From assembly GCA_919901855.1 (NCBI GenBank), contig CAKKQC010000028.1, positions 1 through 64,000 of the forward strand: 64,000 nt of DNA, in the 5' to 3' direction. The notes under the pieces are model-generated. The model saw only the letters and a program-made list of their open reading frames with translations. It was not told where the DNA came from and searched no databases. This DNA is from a bacterium (GTDB lineage Bacteria > Oederibacteriota > CAKKQC01). Below are positions 1-7,253 of the stretch, piece by piece; position 1 is the stretch's first letter, and each line of letters opens with the position of its first letter. Both the position numbers and the translations under genes were made by a program.

Positions 1-369
1 GGGTGGCTGATGTTGATCGGGTTCAACCTGGCACTCAACCACCTGAGGGGGGTCCGCCGCCGGCACGAACAGCCGCTCGAGGGGCCGGACGATCAGGTGC
101 CCGACTGGATGGTCGACACGGCTTCGCTGGGACCCGAAGCGAGGGCGGAGATGTCCGAGGAGATGGCGCTGTACCGGTCCCTGCTCGGACAGCTCTCGGA
201 GGAACAGCAGGAGGTGGTGCGCATGGTGCACGAGACGGGGATGGAGATCCGGGACGTGGCGGAGGAGCTCGAGATCGCGCCGGGAACGGTCAAGTCGCGG
301 CTTCATTACGCGAGGCAGCGCCTCGCCAAGGACTGGAAGGACATTTCGGGAGAAGGAGGCGACCGATGA
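1..369 (+). CDS. ECF-type RNA polymerase sigma factor, C-terminal part (5' end outside window)
   Basis: The reading frame is open at the left edge, so only the last 122 residues are seen. The first residues (GWLMLIGFNLALNHLRG) match the end of sigma region 2, where a W-L-x-x-I-x-x-N-x-x-x-D/N-x-x-R pattern is usual. Residues about 55-115 are a sigma-70 region 4 helix-turn-helix (LSEEQQEVVRMV, then IRDVAEELEIAPGTVKSRLHYARQRL). The stop codon overlaps the start of the fused RNA polymerase gene by 4 bp (ATGA), so the two are translationally coupled. That makes this a candidate dedicated initiation factor for the miniature polymerase, which is an inference. The family is certain; the promoter and regions 1-2 are not visible. 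Confidence 0.85.
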   Translation, partial: GWLMLIGFNLALNHLRGVRRRHEQPLEGPDDQVPDWMVDTASLGPEARAEMSEEMALYRSLLGQLSEEQQEVVRMVHETGMEIRDVAEELEIAPGTVKSRLHYARQRLAKDWKDISGEGGDR

Positions 370-3300
370 CGCACCCCTGGTACACGGCCCCGTGGCACCG
401 CGAATCCTACGACCGGTTCGTGGAGGCCGGGCTCCCGGAGCTCATCTCCTCCCGTCTGCCCCTCCAGGCCTGGAGTGTCGCCCCGGCGACCGGGCGCGTG
501 CGGCGAGTGTCGCTCACTATTGGCAACGGTGGCGGGATCGGCCACCTCGAGGCGGACCTCCCCGAGCCGGATGCGGACGGCATCTTCGAGATCGGCGGAC
601 GGCGGTTCGTCGTCGTGCCCGTGGCGTCCACCGAGCACCTGGAACGCGCCGAGATCCGGTGCGTGGGCGAGCAGTTCCGGGACTTCCTCGAGCCGCGACT
701 GGGGGAGGCGCCTCCCGGGATGAACTGGGACGACGCCGCGGTGCGGACGTGGCTGCCGTTCGAGGCCTGGATGCGCGACTTCTTCGGCCTGGGCGCCGGG
801 CCCGGGGTCCGGGTCAACGTGCTCGACGACACGAACTGGCTCGCCCGGGCCGAGCATCTGCGCCGGATCGTGATCCCGGACCGGGTGAAGGTGATCACCG
901 GGTCCCAAGTCGGGCGCACGGACCCCTTCTCGACGCCCGAAGGGCCCAACATCGGCAAGATGCTGTCGGTGGCCCGGGGCGCCACGATCCGGGACGGCCG
1001 GATCGTGGTCGTGGACGACGCGCCGGCGGCGGGGCTGTCCGTGACGTCGTCCATGATCCCGCTCGTCGAACACGACGACCCGAACCGGACGCTCATGGGG
1101 GCCAACATGACGCGCCAGTGGCTCGTGCTCCCCGACCCCGAGCCCGCGCTCGTCCGGACGGGGTCCGAGCCCGACGTGGACCGGTTCTGGTGCGGCCGGA
1201 ACCTGCTCACGGCCTATGTCTCCTGGGGCCTCGATACGTTCGAGGACGCGATCGTGATCAGCGAGTCGGGCGCGCGGAAGCTCTTCACCGACGCGGCCAT
1301 CGAGCCGGGGGACAAGCTGTCGAACCGGCACGGGGGCAAGGGCGTCATCAGCCGGATCCTGCCCGACGACGAGATGCCGCATCTCGCCGACGGCACGCCG
1401 GTGGAGCTCGTCTACAGCTTCCTCGGACTCCAGACCCGGATGAACTTCGGCCAGGTCCGCGAGTCCGTGCTCGGCCGGATTGCGAAAGCCGAGGGGAAGC
1501 CGGTCGTGGCGCCGGCGTTCGCGGGACCGAAGGCCCGCGAGATCAAGGGGCGGCTCAAGGCGGCGGGCCTGCCCGAGTCGGGGATGGAAGTGCTGACGAT
1601 GGGGAAGAACGGGCCCGCGCTCGCCCGGCCGAGCACGGCCGGCTGGGTGTACTGGGGTGTCACGCACCATCAGGTGCGCGGCAAGATCCACGCAACCACG
1701 GGCAAGGACCGGGCCCAACGGCAGGGAGACGAATCCATGATGCTGGCCTCCATGGGCGCCTTCGAGACGATTCTCGAGCACTTCAACACGTGCGCGTGCG
1801 AACGGAAGGGATCCGGGAGTCTGGCGGCGCAGGTGGCCAGGGGCCCGGTCGAGCAGGCCGAGCCGCCCACGCCGTCGTTCGCCGACCTCGAGCGCCGGCT
1901 CGCCGCCGCGGGAATCCGGGCGGCGTACGAGGGAGGCCGGGTCGGCTTCTCGCTGGCGGCGCCGCAGGGCACCCGGCTCACGCTCGCGTGCCCGGTCCGG
2001 CATCCGTGGCTCCATGACCGGGACCTGACCGAGGTCGGCGCGGTTCCGGATCTCGCCGAATACCGGGCGCTGGCCGAGGCCAACGCCCAGCTCGAGCGCG
2101 TCCTCGCGAGCCATGCGCCCGAGAGCCTGACGAGCCGTTCGCGTCAGAGCCTCGCCCGGTGCGTGCGGTCGCTCTTCGGGGAGCTGGTCACGCCCGACCA
2201 CGTCCGGCTCAACGCGAGCACGGCGTTCTCGGGCCGGAGCGTGATCGCGCCCGGCCGGGACCTCCAGCCGGACCAGTTGGGGCTTCCCGACGAGATCGCG
2301 TGGACGCTGTTCGGGCCCGCCGTTACCCGCGATCTGGGGCAGGCGGACGAGGTCGCGAACCGGACGGAGAAGGCCGCGGCCAAGCTCGACGAGGTCATGG
2401 CCGGATCCTGGGTCGTCCTCGAACGGGCCCCCGCGGTGATGCCGACCGCGTTCCTCGCGTTCCATCCCGTCCGCGTCCCGGGCCGCGCGATCCGGGTGCA
2501 TCCCCTGATCTGCATGGCGATCAACGGCGATTTCGACGGGGACATGGTCGCGGTCTTCCTGCCGCTGACGGAGGCGGGACAGCGGGAGGCCGGGGAAGTC
2601 CTGTCGATCGCCGGCCACGTGCGCCGGGACCCCGCGCTCCTGCAATGGTTCCGGCCCGTGCAGGAGATGGTGTGGGGGCTCGCCGACCTCGGGCGGACGC
2701 CCGGCGGGAAGGACAAGATCGACGCGGCGGCCGGCATTCCGGTGCCCGTGGCGGCCGGGCTCGTCACCCGCGACACGATCCTCGAAGCCCTGCGCGGCGT
2801 GCTGGCCCGGGACGGGATCGGGAAGACGCTCGAGGCCATGGACCGGCTCATGCGGCTCGGGTTCGAGGCGACGAAGGCGTCGGGGGCCTCCATCAATCCG
2901 TTCCTCGGGTCGAGCCTGCCTCCGCTCGCCGAGCCCGAGACGACCGACCCCGTGGAGTGGATGCGGTATGGCGACGAGATCATGGAGCGGCTGGCGTCGT
3001 TGACGGCGTACGACGATCCCGATCTCGGGCCCCAGCTCCTGGCGGTCCGGACCGGCGCCCGGGGCAACATGCGCCAGCTCCACCGGCTGACCGGTCCGTG
3101 CGTCCTCGAGGACTACGACGGCCAGCTCGTGATCGTCCGGAGCACGTTCCGGGACGGGTACACGGGGCCGGACATGTTCATCACCGTCCGTGGCGCCCGG
3201 GAGGGGCTCGCGAAAGTCGTCAACGACTTCGACCTCATGCGCGCAGCATACGGCGTGCGGAAGCCCTCCCCGCCGGGCGGGTTCAACGTCTTCGCCCGGG

Positions 3301-3410
3301 CGATCCGCGCCGCCGAGCCCGGCCTCGTCTTCGCCCGCGCCGCCGCGAACGGCGAGTCCGACCCCCTCACCGACCCCGACGCCCGGCTCTTCGTGGGACT
3401 GAAACCCTAG
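366..3410 (+). CDS. Miniature single-chain RNA polymerase: fused beta and beta-prime cores
   Basis: A 1014-residue protein carrying, in order, motifs of both large RNA polymerase subunits. Beta part (to about residue 480): STPEGPNIG (189-197), EHDDPNRTLMGANM (235-248), FEDAIVIS (E293-D294) and GDKLSNRHGGKG with both conserved lysines (K317, K325). Beta-prime part: a clamp coiled coil (about 560-612), AFSGRSV (620-626), the catalytic NGDFDGD loop with three aspartates (720-726), a bridge helix TGARGNMRQL (896-905) and GAREGL (943-948). Bacterial beta plus beta-prime is about 2750 residues. Missing here are the flap (20 residues lie between FED and GDK), the beta-prime N-terminal zinc ribbon, the trigger loop, the jaw and the beta-prime C-terminus. 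The ATG at 366 overlaps the sigma stop. The catalytic residues suggest an active polymerase; template and promoter specificity are unknown. Confidence 0.93.
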   Translation: MTHPWYTAPWHRESYDRFVEAGLPELISSRLPLQAWSVAPATGRVRRVSLTIGNGGGIGHLEADLPEPDADGIFEIGGRRFVVVPVASTEHLERAEIRCVGEQFRDFLEPRLGEAPPGMNWDDAAVRTWLPFEAWMRDFFGLGAGPGVRVNVLDDTNWLARAEHLRRIVIPDRVKVITGSQVGRTDPFSTPEGPNIGKMLSVARGATIRDGRIVVVDDAPAAGLSVTSSMIPLVEHDDPNRTLMGANMTRQWLVLPDPEPALVRTGSEPDVDRFWCGRNLLTAYVSWGLDTFEDAIVISESGARKLFTDAAIEPGDKLSNRHGGKGVISRILPDDEMPHLADGTPVELVYSFLGLQTRMNFGQVRESVLGRIAKAEGKPVVAPAFAGPKAREIKGRLKAAGLPESGMEVLTMGKNGPALARPSTAGWVYWGVTHHQVRGKIHATTGKDRAQRQGDESMMLASMGAFETILEHFNTCACERKGSGSLAAQVARGPVEQAEPPTPSFADLERRLAAAGIRAAYEGGRVGFSLAAPQGTRLTLACPVRHPWLHDRDLTEVGAVPDLAEYRALAEANAQLERVLASHAPESLTSRSRQSLARCVRSLFGELVTPDHVRLNASTAFSGRSVIAPGRDLQPDQLGLPDEIAWTLFGPAVTRDLGQADEVANRTEKAAAKLDEVMAGSWVVLERAPAVMPTAFLAFHPVRVPGRAIRVHPLICMAINGDFDGDMVAVFLPLTEAGQREAGEVLSIAGHVRRDPALLQWFRPVQEMVWGLADLGRTPGGKDKIDAAAGIPVPVAAGLVTRDTILEALRGVLARDGIGKTLEAMDRLMRLGFEATKASGASINPFLGSSLPPLAEPETTDPVEWMRYGDEIMERLASLTAYDDPDLGPQLLAVRTGARGNMRQLHRLTGPCVLEDYDGQLVIVRSTFRDGYTGPDMFITVRGAREGLAKVVNDFDLMRAAYGVRKPSPPGGFNVFARAIRAAEPGLVFARAAANGESDPLTDPDARLFVGLKP

Positions 3411-3411
3411 C

Positions 3412-4719
3412 TCAGGGGGTTTCCGCCAGGGCCTTCTCGATCTCGGCGATCCCGCGCCGCTCGAGGGCCAGGAGGGTTCTCAATACGTTCGCATGCGCGT
3501 GCCGCATCGCGGGCGTCCATTTCTTTGCGTTGTCCAGGTCCCATGGGAACATGTTCCAGGGCTCCCGAAGATCCTCCCGCTTGGTCTCCATGACCGTCAC
3601 CATTTCCGTGTAGATGCCCTTGGCTCTTGAGAGCGATGCGGCTCTCTCGCCGCTGGTTGCCTTGGCGGCGGCGCCCAGGAACCGGACCGCGGACTTGCGC
3701 GCCGAATCGAGGCAGTTGTACGCGTATCCGCTGGACAGGCAGGCTCCCACGAAGGCGTTCTCGGGCATTCCAGCGAAGCGCTGGTCCTGCTCGAGCTGTT
3801 CGATCCAGAGCTCGTAGGCGCGGAACCCGCTGGCGAACTCGCCGAACGACGGTGTCTTTGCCAGCATGACCGCCCGATCCAGGGCGGATTCGAGAAGCGT
3901 CTCCCGGTCCTGGCTCACCCGCTTCTCCAGGATTCCGGCGACGGCCCAGGGCCACTCTCCGACGGGCGCGTAGCCGACGTTGCCTTCCTGAAGCTTGAAC
4001 CCGTGATGGCGCCTGTAGAGGGAACCGTCCTTTCGGGAATACCCCACGACGACACTGCATTCCTCCTCGTTGAAGAGCACGGGGTATCCCCGGTCGATGC
4101 TTTCCCTGGCGGCCTGGAGCAGTCGCTTCCGCTCTTCCTCGTTACCGGCGTTCGCGGCCACCCAGGTGAAGCGGTACCCCATGGCGTCCGCGGCGGCCAC
4201 GACGCAGTCGAATCCCACCGCCGAGTTCGTCTCCTCCGGATGCCACTCCGGCTGTTTCAGCAGGAGCCGGAAGGAAGAGCCCGACATGGCCATGACGTAG
4301 TCGTAGTTGATGTCCTTCTCTCCAAGCGCCTGGAAGACGGCGGTCAGCGCTCCGATGCACGTATCCTGCTGTTCGCCGTAGCCGCCCCACCAGGCTTTCT
4401 CGAGCCCGGGGATGAGCACCACGTCGTTCTCCACGGTCGGCTTCGATGCCACGCCCGGCGCATCCTTGGACAGGCCGAGGACATGCCGCTTGAGCTCGTT
4501 CCAGTCCGTGAACCCGTAGTCCCTGGCCATGGCGAACTGGACGTCGGCCAAGGAAACATGGGCTCCGAGGATCGCCTCGTCGGGCGAATGGGCGAACCGG
4601 GGGATACTGCGGAGCACCTCGCACACACTAGCGTCACCCTTCCTGTGGTTGCGGAGGAGCGTCTTGGCCTGCTTACGGAGGTTCTCGAAGTTCGGTGCGG
4701 AAGGCAACGGTTTAGCCAC
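3412..4719 (-). CDS. BtrH/C39-like domain protein with N-terminal LPxxPxxExLRKQAK helical module
   Basis: 435 residues. The start is a GTG preceded at 5 nt by a perfect AGGAGG. Residues 1-80 form a module (LPSAPNFENLRKQAKTLLR ... MARDYGFTDWNELKRHV) that in other bacteria often precedes ankyrin-like or unrelated domains; the PilM-type gene at 40877 begins with the same module. Residues about 95-290 (LEKAWWGGYGEQQDTCIGALTAVF, then FDCVVAAADAMGYRF) resemble BtrH_N / papain-like C39 domains, with Cys in the N-terminal helix. The C-terminal 150 residues are helical and unassigned. By eye the codon use is less GC-rich than in neighbours. Peptidase or acyltransferase activity cannot be decided from sequence. 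The gene lies 171 bp downstream of the sigma-HEAT gene on the same strand. Confidence 0.7.
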   Translation of the reverse strand: MAKPLPSAPNFENLRKQAKTLLRNHRKGDASVCEVLRSIPRFAHSPDEAILGAHVSLADVQFAMARDYGFTDWNELKRHVLGLSKDAPGVASKPTVENDVVLIPGLEKAWWGGYGEQQDTCIGALTAVFQALGEKDINYDYVMAMSGSSFRLLLKQPEWHPEETNSAVGFDCVVAAADAMGYRFTWVAANAGNEEERKRLLQAARESIDRGYPVLFNEEECSVVVGYSRKDGSLYRRHHGFKLQEGNVGYAPVGEWPWAVAGILEKRVSQDRETLLESALDRAVMLAKTPSFGEFASGFRAYELWIEQLEQDQRFAGMPENAFVGACLSSGYAYNCLDSARKSAVRFLGAAAKATSGERAASLSRAKGIYTEMVTVMETKREDLREPWNMFPWDLDNAKKWTPAMRHAHANVLRTLLALERRGIAEIEKALAETP

Positions 4720-4890
4720 AAAGGCCTCCTTTCAAAGGTCCGCTCGGGGTCTGCCGTCTCGAGCTGAAAGAAGGCTCCGTTTTGCCGTCATCCTTGAGGT
4801 GGGCTTGGCCCTTTCCGCAGACCTGGGGGCGTCCTTCAACCGCCTGTACAGACTCTAGGCGGGTATCTGGATGAAGTCAACCTGCCAACC

Positions 4891-6114
4891 CTACTTGGGG
4901 GGTTTCCCACCGCTGATGATGGCGCCGCTGGAATCGAGATGGCATCCGCATTCCGCGCATCTTCCCTTCACCGACAACGCAGCCACGTGGCGGATCTTGT
5001 GCTTCTCGTCCTTGGCCGCGCGCTGGAAGGCTGCGTCCACGCGTACATCCTTCAGCCGGGCATATGGCCTGAGGGCCAGGACGCACACCCAGCGGTTCTT
5101 CACAATCGGGTCCTTGAGACACGCGATCAGGCTTTCTATGCCGTCCGGCACCTTCTCTGCCCAGGTCCGGAACTGGTTGGATATGCTGTTTTCGAAGTCG
5201 TACCCCTCCGAGTGACCGAGAAGCGAGGCGTAGCTCCTGATCGCGCCCCTACGGACGACCACATTTTCGTCTTCGAGAAGCTTGGCCAAATGCTCACGGC
5301 CCCGTTGGTCGCGGGATAGACCGAAGTGCAGCGCTGCCTTCGCCCTGACCTTGGCATGTGGCGAGCGTGAGAGCTCCACCGCCATCCGGAATCCCTCTTC
5401 CCCAGAGCGCAGAAGCTCGGACACTTTGGCCACTACTTGGCGGTGCCATACCGATCTCATCTGGTCATGCGCGGGGCCGTTCATCGCATAGACCCGAATT
5501 GCATCTGCGATCCGGTGGGAGAAGCCGGGGTCTGGCGCCATGCCTCGCACCTCGTGCTCCACCAGCGTCATCAGGTGCTCCTTGAGTCTGCCTCGGGCCG
5601 AATGCAGGCGGCTCTTTACCGTGGATGTGGGAAGGCCCAGAAACTCCGCAATCTCGGCATGTGGCCGATCCTCCATGTAGAACATGAACGTGACCACCCG
5701 TTCCCCTTTGGGCAGGCTGTCGATGGCGTCCGATACCGCCTTTCTTACTTCCATTTCCTCCGCCCTTTCCGCCGGCCCCGGCGATGTCGATGCGATTACG
5801 CTGTCATCGTCTATCGGCACCACCTGCAGCTTCTTTCTCCGCATCCTGCGATCGCAATGCTTGAAGATGATCTTCCGAAGCCAGGCCGGAAAGGCGCCCA
5901 GGTTGCGCAAGGCGCCCAGCTTGAAGTACGCCTCGACGAACGCTTCCTGAGCCACATCCTGCGCCAAGTGGAAGTCCCTCAGGACACCGGCTCCATAGGC
6001 TATGGCCATTCGTTGAAATCGCCGCACGATTTCCTCGTATGCAGCCGCATCCCCGCCCCGCGCGGCGATCAGCAGGCCGTCGAGATCCTTGCCCATACCG
6101 CCATTCTCGCTCAT
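4891..6114 (-). CDS. ECF sigma factor fused to HEAT-like repeats and a Cys-rich tail
   Basis: About 407 residues from the ATG at 6114 (an alternative ATG lies at 6096). Sigma region 2 (DLDGLLIAARGGDAAAYEEI, then LAQDVAQEAFVEAYFKLGALRN) and region 4 (LPKGERVVTFMFYME, then HAEIAEFLGLPTSTVKSRLHSARGRL) occupy residues 1-190. They are followed by about 180 residues of helical HEAT-like repeats (VRAKAALHFGLSRDQRGREH, VVRRGAIRSYASLLG, NRWVCVLALRPYARL, KIRHVAALSV). The end, RCAECGCHLDSSGAI, has three closely spaced Cys and may bind metal. Known ECF sigmas with C-terminal extensions use them as built-in sensors or anti-sigma-like controls; that role here is inferred. The start lies 8 nt beyond the tRNA-like gene, so no room is left for a Shine-Dalgarno at 6114. 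Confidence 0.82.
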   Translation of the reverse strand: MSENGGMGKDLDGLLIAARGGDAAAYEEIVRRFQRMAIAYGAGVLRDFHLAQDVAQEAFVEAYFKLGALRNLGAFPAWLRKIIFKHCDRRMRRKKLQVVPIDDDSVIASTSPGPAERAEEMEVRKAVSDAIDSLPKGERVVTFMFYMEDRPHAEIAEFLGLPTSTVKSRLHSARGRLKEHLMTLVEHEVRGMAPDPGFSHRIADAIRVYAMNGPAHDQMRSVWHRQVVAKVSELLRSGEEGFRMAVELSRSPHAKVRAKAALHFGLSRDQRGREHLAKLLEDENVVVRRGAIRSYASLLGHSEGYDFENSISNQFRTWAEKVPDGIESLIACLKDPIVKNRWVCVLALRPYARLKDVRVDAAFQRAAKDEKHKIRHVAALSVKGRCAECGCHLDSSGAIISGGKPPK

Positions 6115-6121
6115 GACGCGG

Positions 6122-6196
6122 TGGGTGGTGCTGGAATGGAACCAGCCTCCTCGTCGCGCCAAGCGCGCCGCCGCTCTACCACTGAGCTAACCACCC
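6122..6196 (-). tRNA. tRNA-like gene, isotype undetermined, irregular anticodon arm
   Basis: On the minus strand the acceptor stem GGGTGGT/ACCACCC pairs fully. The D arm (GCTC-AGTGGTA-GAGC) and T arm (GCTGG-TTCCATT-CCAGC) are perfect, and the discriminator is A. CCA is not encoded (CCG follows). The 26 nt between the D and T stems are GC-rich and about 3 nt longer than in a standard class I tRNA. No 5-bp stem with a 7-nt loop and U33 can be drawn; the only Ts are in CTTGG, and CGCG-CTTGG-CGCG gives a 5-nt loop. It may be a degenerate tRNA, a tRNA with an insertion, or a sequence error. Confidence 0.6.
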
Positions 6197-6253
6197 TCTG
6201 GTAAGAGAGACCCGGTTGGGGCCGAAAAGGTTGGTGGCTTGCGGCGTCAGATG

Positions 6254-6259
6254 TACCAT
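6254..6259 (+). promoter_or_regulatory. -10 element TACCAT for a leaderless transcript
   Basis: TACCAT ends 6 nt before the ATG at 6266. This is the same spacing seen before many starts in this window and would place transcription initiation at the start codon. No convincing -35 is seen. Confidence 0.4.
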
Positions 6260-6265
6260 GAACCG

Positions 6266-6316
6266 ATGAAGGACGAGGACGCCGAGGCCCCCTGGACCCA
6301 CAGGCTATCCCCATGA
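6266..6316 (+). CDS. Putative 16-residue leader peptide coupled to the zinc-ribbon gene
   Basis: A short frame MKDEDAEAPWTHRLSP begins 6 nt after a TACCAT box. Its stop overlaps the start of the next gene (ATGA at 6313-6316). No Shine-Dalgarno precedes the downstream ATG, so translation of the leader followed by reinitiation is a plausible way to express it. The evidence is positional only; the peptide has no recognised similarity. Confidence 0.35.
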   Translation: MKDEDAEAPWTHRLSP

Positions 6317-6993
6317 GCGATCCAGTGGGGGCTTCATCAGTCCTTCCCGTCTGGGCGCCGCGGGTGGAGCCGTCGAAGATCCGGCGGCTCTACGAAAGCG
6401 ACGCGCGGGGGCTTATGGACGAGGAGTTGCTGGACGAGGTGGGGACAGGTTTCTACGCCCGCGTCCAAAGCATCCTTGTCGTACAGGATGCCGTGGAGGG
6501 TCGAGTTCATTGTCCGGCGTGCGGAACGGTTTTCCCGCGGCAGGAATCCATCTTGAGCTGTCCTTCTTGTCAGTGGTCTGTGCCGTGGAGAGCGTATCTC
6601 AAGACCTACCAGAGCAAGCGGCTGACGGGAGGTTACGCCACGCCTGAGTTCAGAGTGTTCATCGAGGGCTGGGGCAAGGCGCGAACGGTCAGGGACAAGA
6701 TGCTGGCCGTGGACCGGTTGATAAATGCGATCCACACGGAATCGGCGGCGATGCCAGAGGAAGGCGGCCGGCCGGCCGCCGTGTGCGTGATCGAAGGGAA
6801 CATGTGGGAGGTTGTCCTGTTCCTGGATTCGCTTGCCTTTGGGGAGAAGAGCACGCCTGGCATAATCGAGGCCCACCGGGTTTGGGTTGCCCGGGTGAAC
6901 CGCGCATTCGCACGCTGGTCGAAGAACAGTCCAGATGGTGGGAAAGGCCGGGATTCCATTGAAGCCGTGCGCCGGGCGAGGCCCAAGCCCTGA
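6313..6993 (+). CDS. Zinc-ribbon protein of unknown function
   Basis: 226 residues. Residues 67-86 hold a CxxC-x12-CxxC zinc ribbon (C67, C70, C83, C86) followed by W-S-V-P-W-R-A-Y-L-K-T-Y-Q. The helical part before it (DEELLDEVGTGFYARVQSIL) and the part after it (FIEGWGKARTVRDKMLAVDRLINAIH, then RPAAVCVIEGNMWEVVLFLDSLAFG) look like a conserved domain that I recall only as hypothetical proteins in actinobacteria-like and soil bacteria genomes. No catalytic motif is evident. The likely start is the ATG overlapped by the preceding mini-ORF. Nucleic-acid binding is possible because of the ribbon, but is not shown. Confidence 0.75.
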   Translation: MSDPVGASSVLPVWAPRVEPSKIRRLYESDARGLMDEELLDEVGTGFYARVQSILVVQDAVEGRVHCPACGTVFPRQESILSCPSCQWSVPWRAYLKTYQSKRLTGGYATPEFRVFIEGWGKARTVRDKMLAVDRLINAIHTESAAMPEEGGRPAAVCVIEGNMWEVVLFLDSLAFGEKSTPGIIEAHRVWVARVNRAFARWSKNSPDGGKGRDSIEAVRRARPKP

Positions 6994-7046
6994 GCGAGAC
7001 GTGCTGCGGATCATCGGCGGAAGTCCGGGCTTTGCCCTTCCGTCGG

Positions 7047-7253
7047 TCAGAGCAGTGCGAGGAACTCGTCGCGCATGATGCCGAGTTTCCGCGCGTTCAA
7101 CAGATATAGCTCGACGGCCTCGACCAGGGCCTTCCGCGCCAATACCGGACTGCGGCCGAAAGAGGCGACCCCCAGCTCCGGGCACTTGGAAACGTAGTGC
7201 CGCCCTTCCTTCCAGATCACCGCGGTGAGCCTGTAGCGCGTCATCCTGGCCAT
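7047..7253 (-). CDS. HicB-like antitoxin-fold protein
   Basis: 68 residues (MARMTRYRLTAVIWKEGR...). The pattern (beta strands RYRLTAVIWKEGRHYVSKC, PELGVASFGRS, then a helix ARKALVEAVELYLLN) fits the HicB / UPF0150 half-RNase-H fold of type II antitoxins. The C-terminus is only a short helix, with no obvious HTH or RHH DNA-binding domain. The start overlaps the stop of the nucleotidyltransferase gene (TAATG), so they are coupled. No HicA partner (small dsRBD-like toxin) is present next to it, so the partner, if any, would be the nucleotidyltransferase. Confidence 0.6.
   Translation of the reverse strand: MARMTRYRLTAVIWKEGRHYVSKCPELGVASFGRSPVLARKALVEAVELYLLNARKLGIMRDEFLALL

Noticed and set aside
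3-365. Frame of the miniature polymerase extended upstream of the ATG at 366
   Set aside because: The upstream part is Arg/Gly/Ala-rich shadow sequence of the sigma gene, and the ATGA overlap gives a natural start at 366.
306-3083. Very long antisense open frame opposite the polymerase gene
   Set aside because: It is a mirror frame of GC-rich codons (His, Arg, Pro, Glu-rich, no domains). Similar long shadows occur opposite most genes here.
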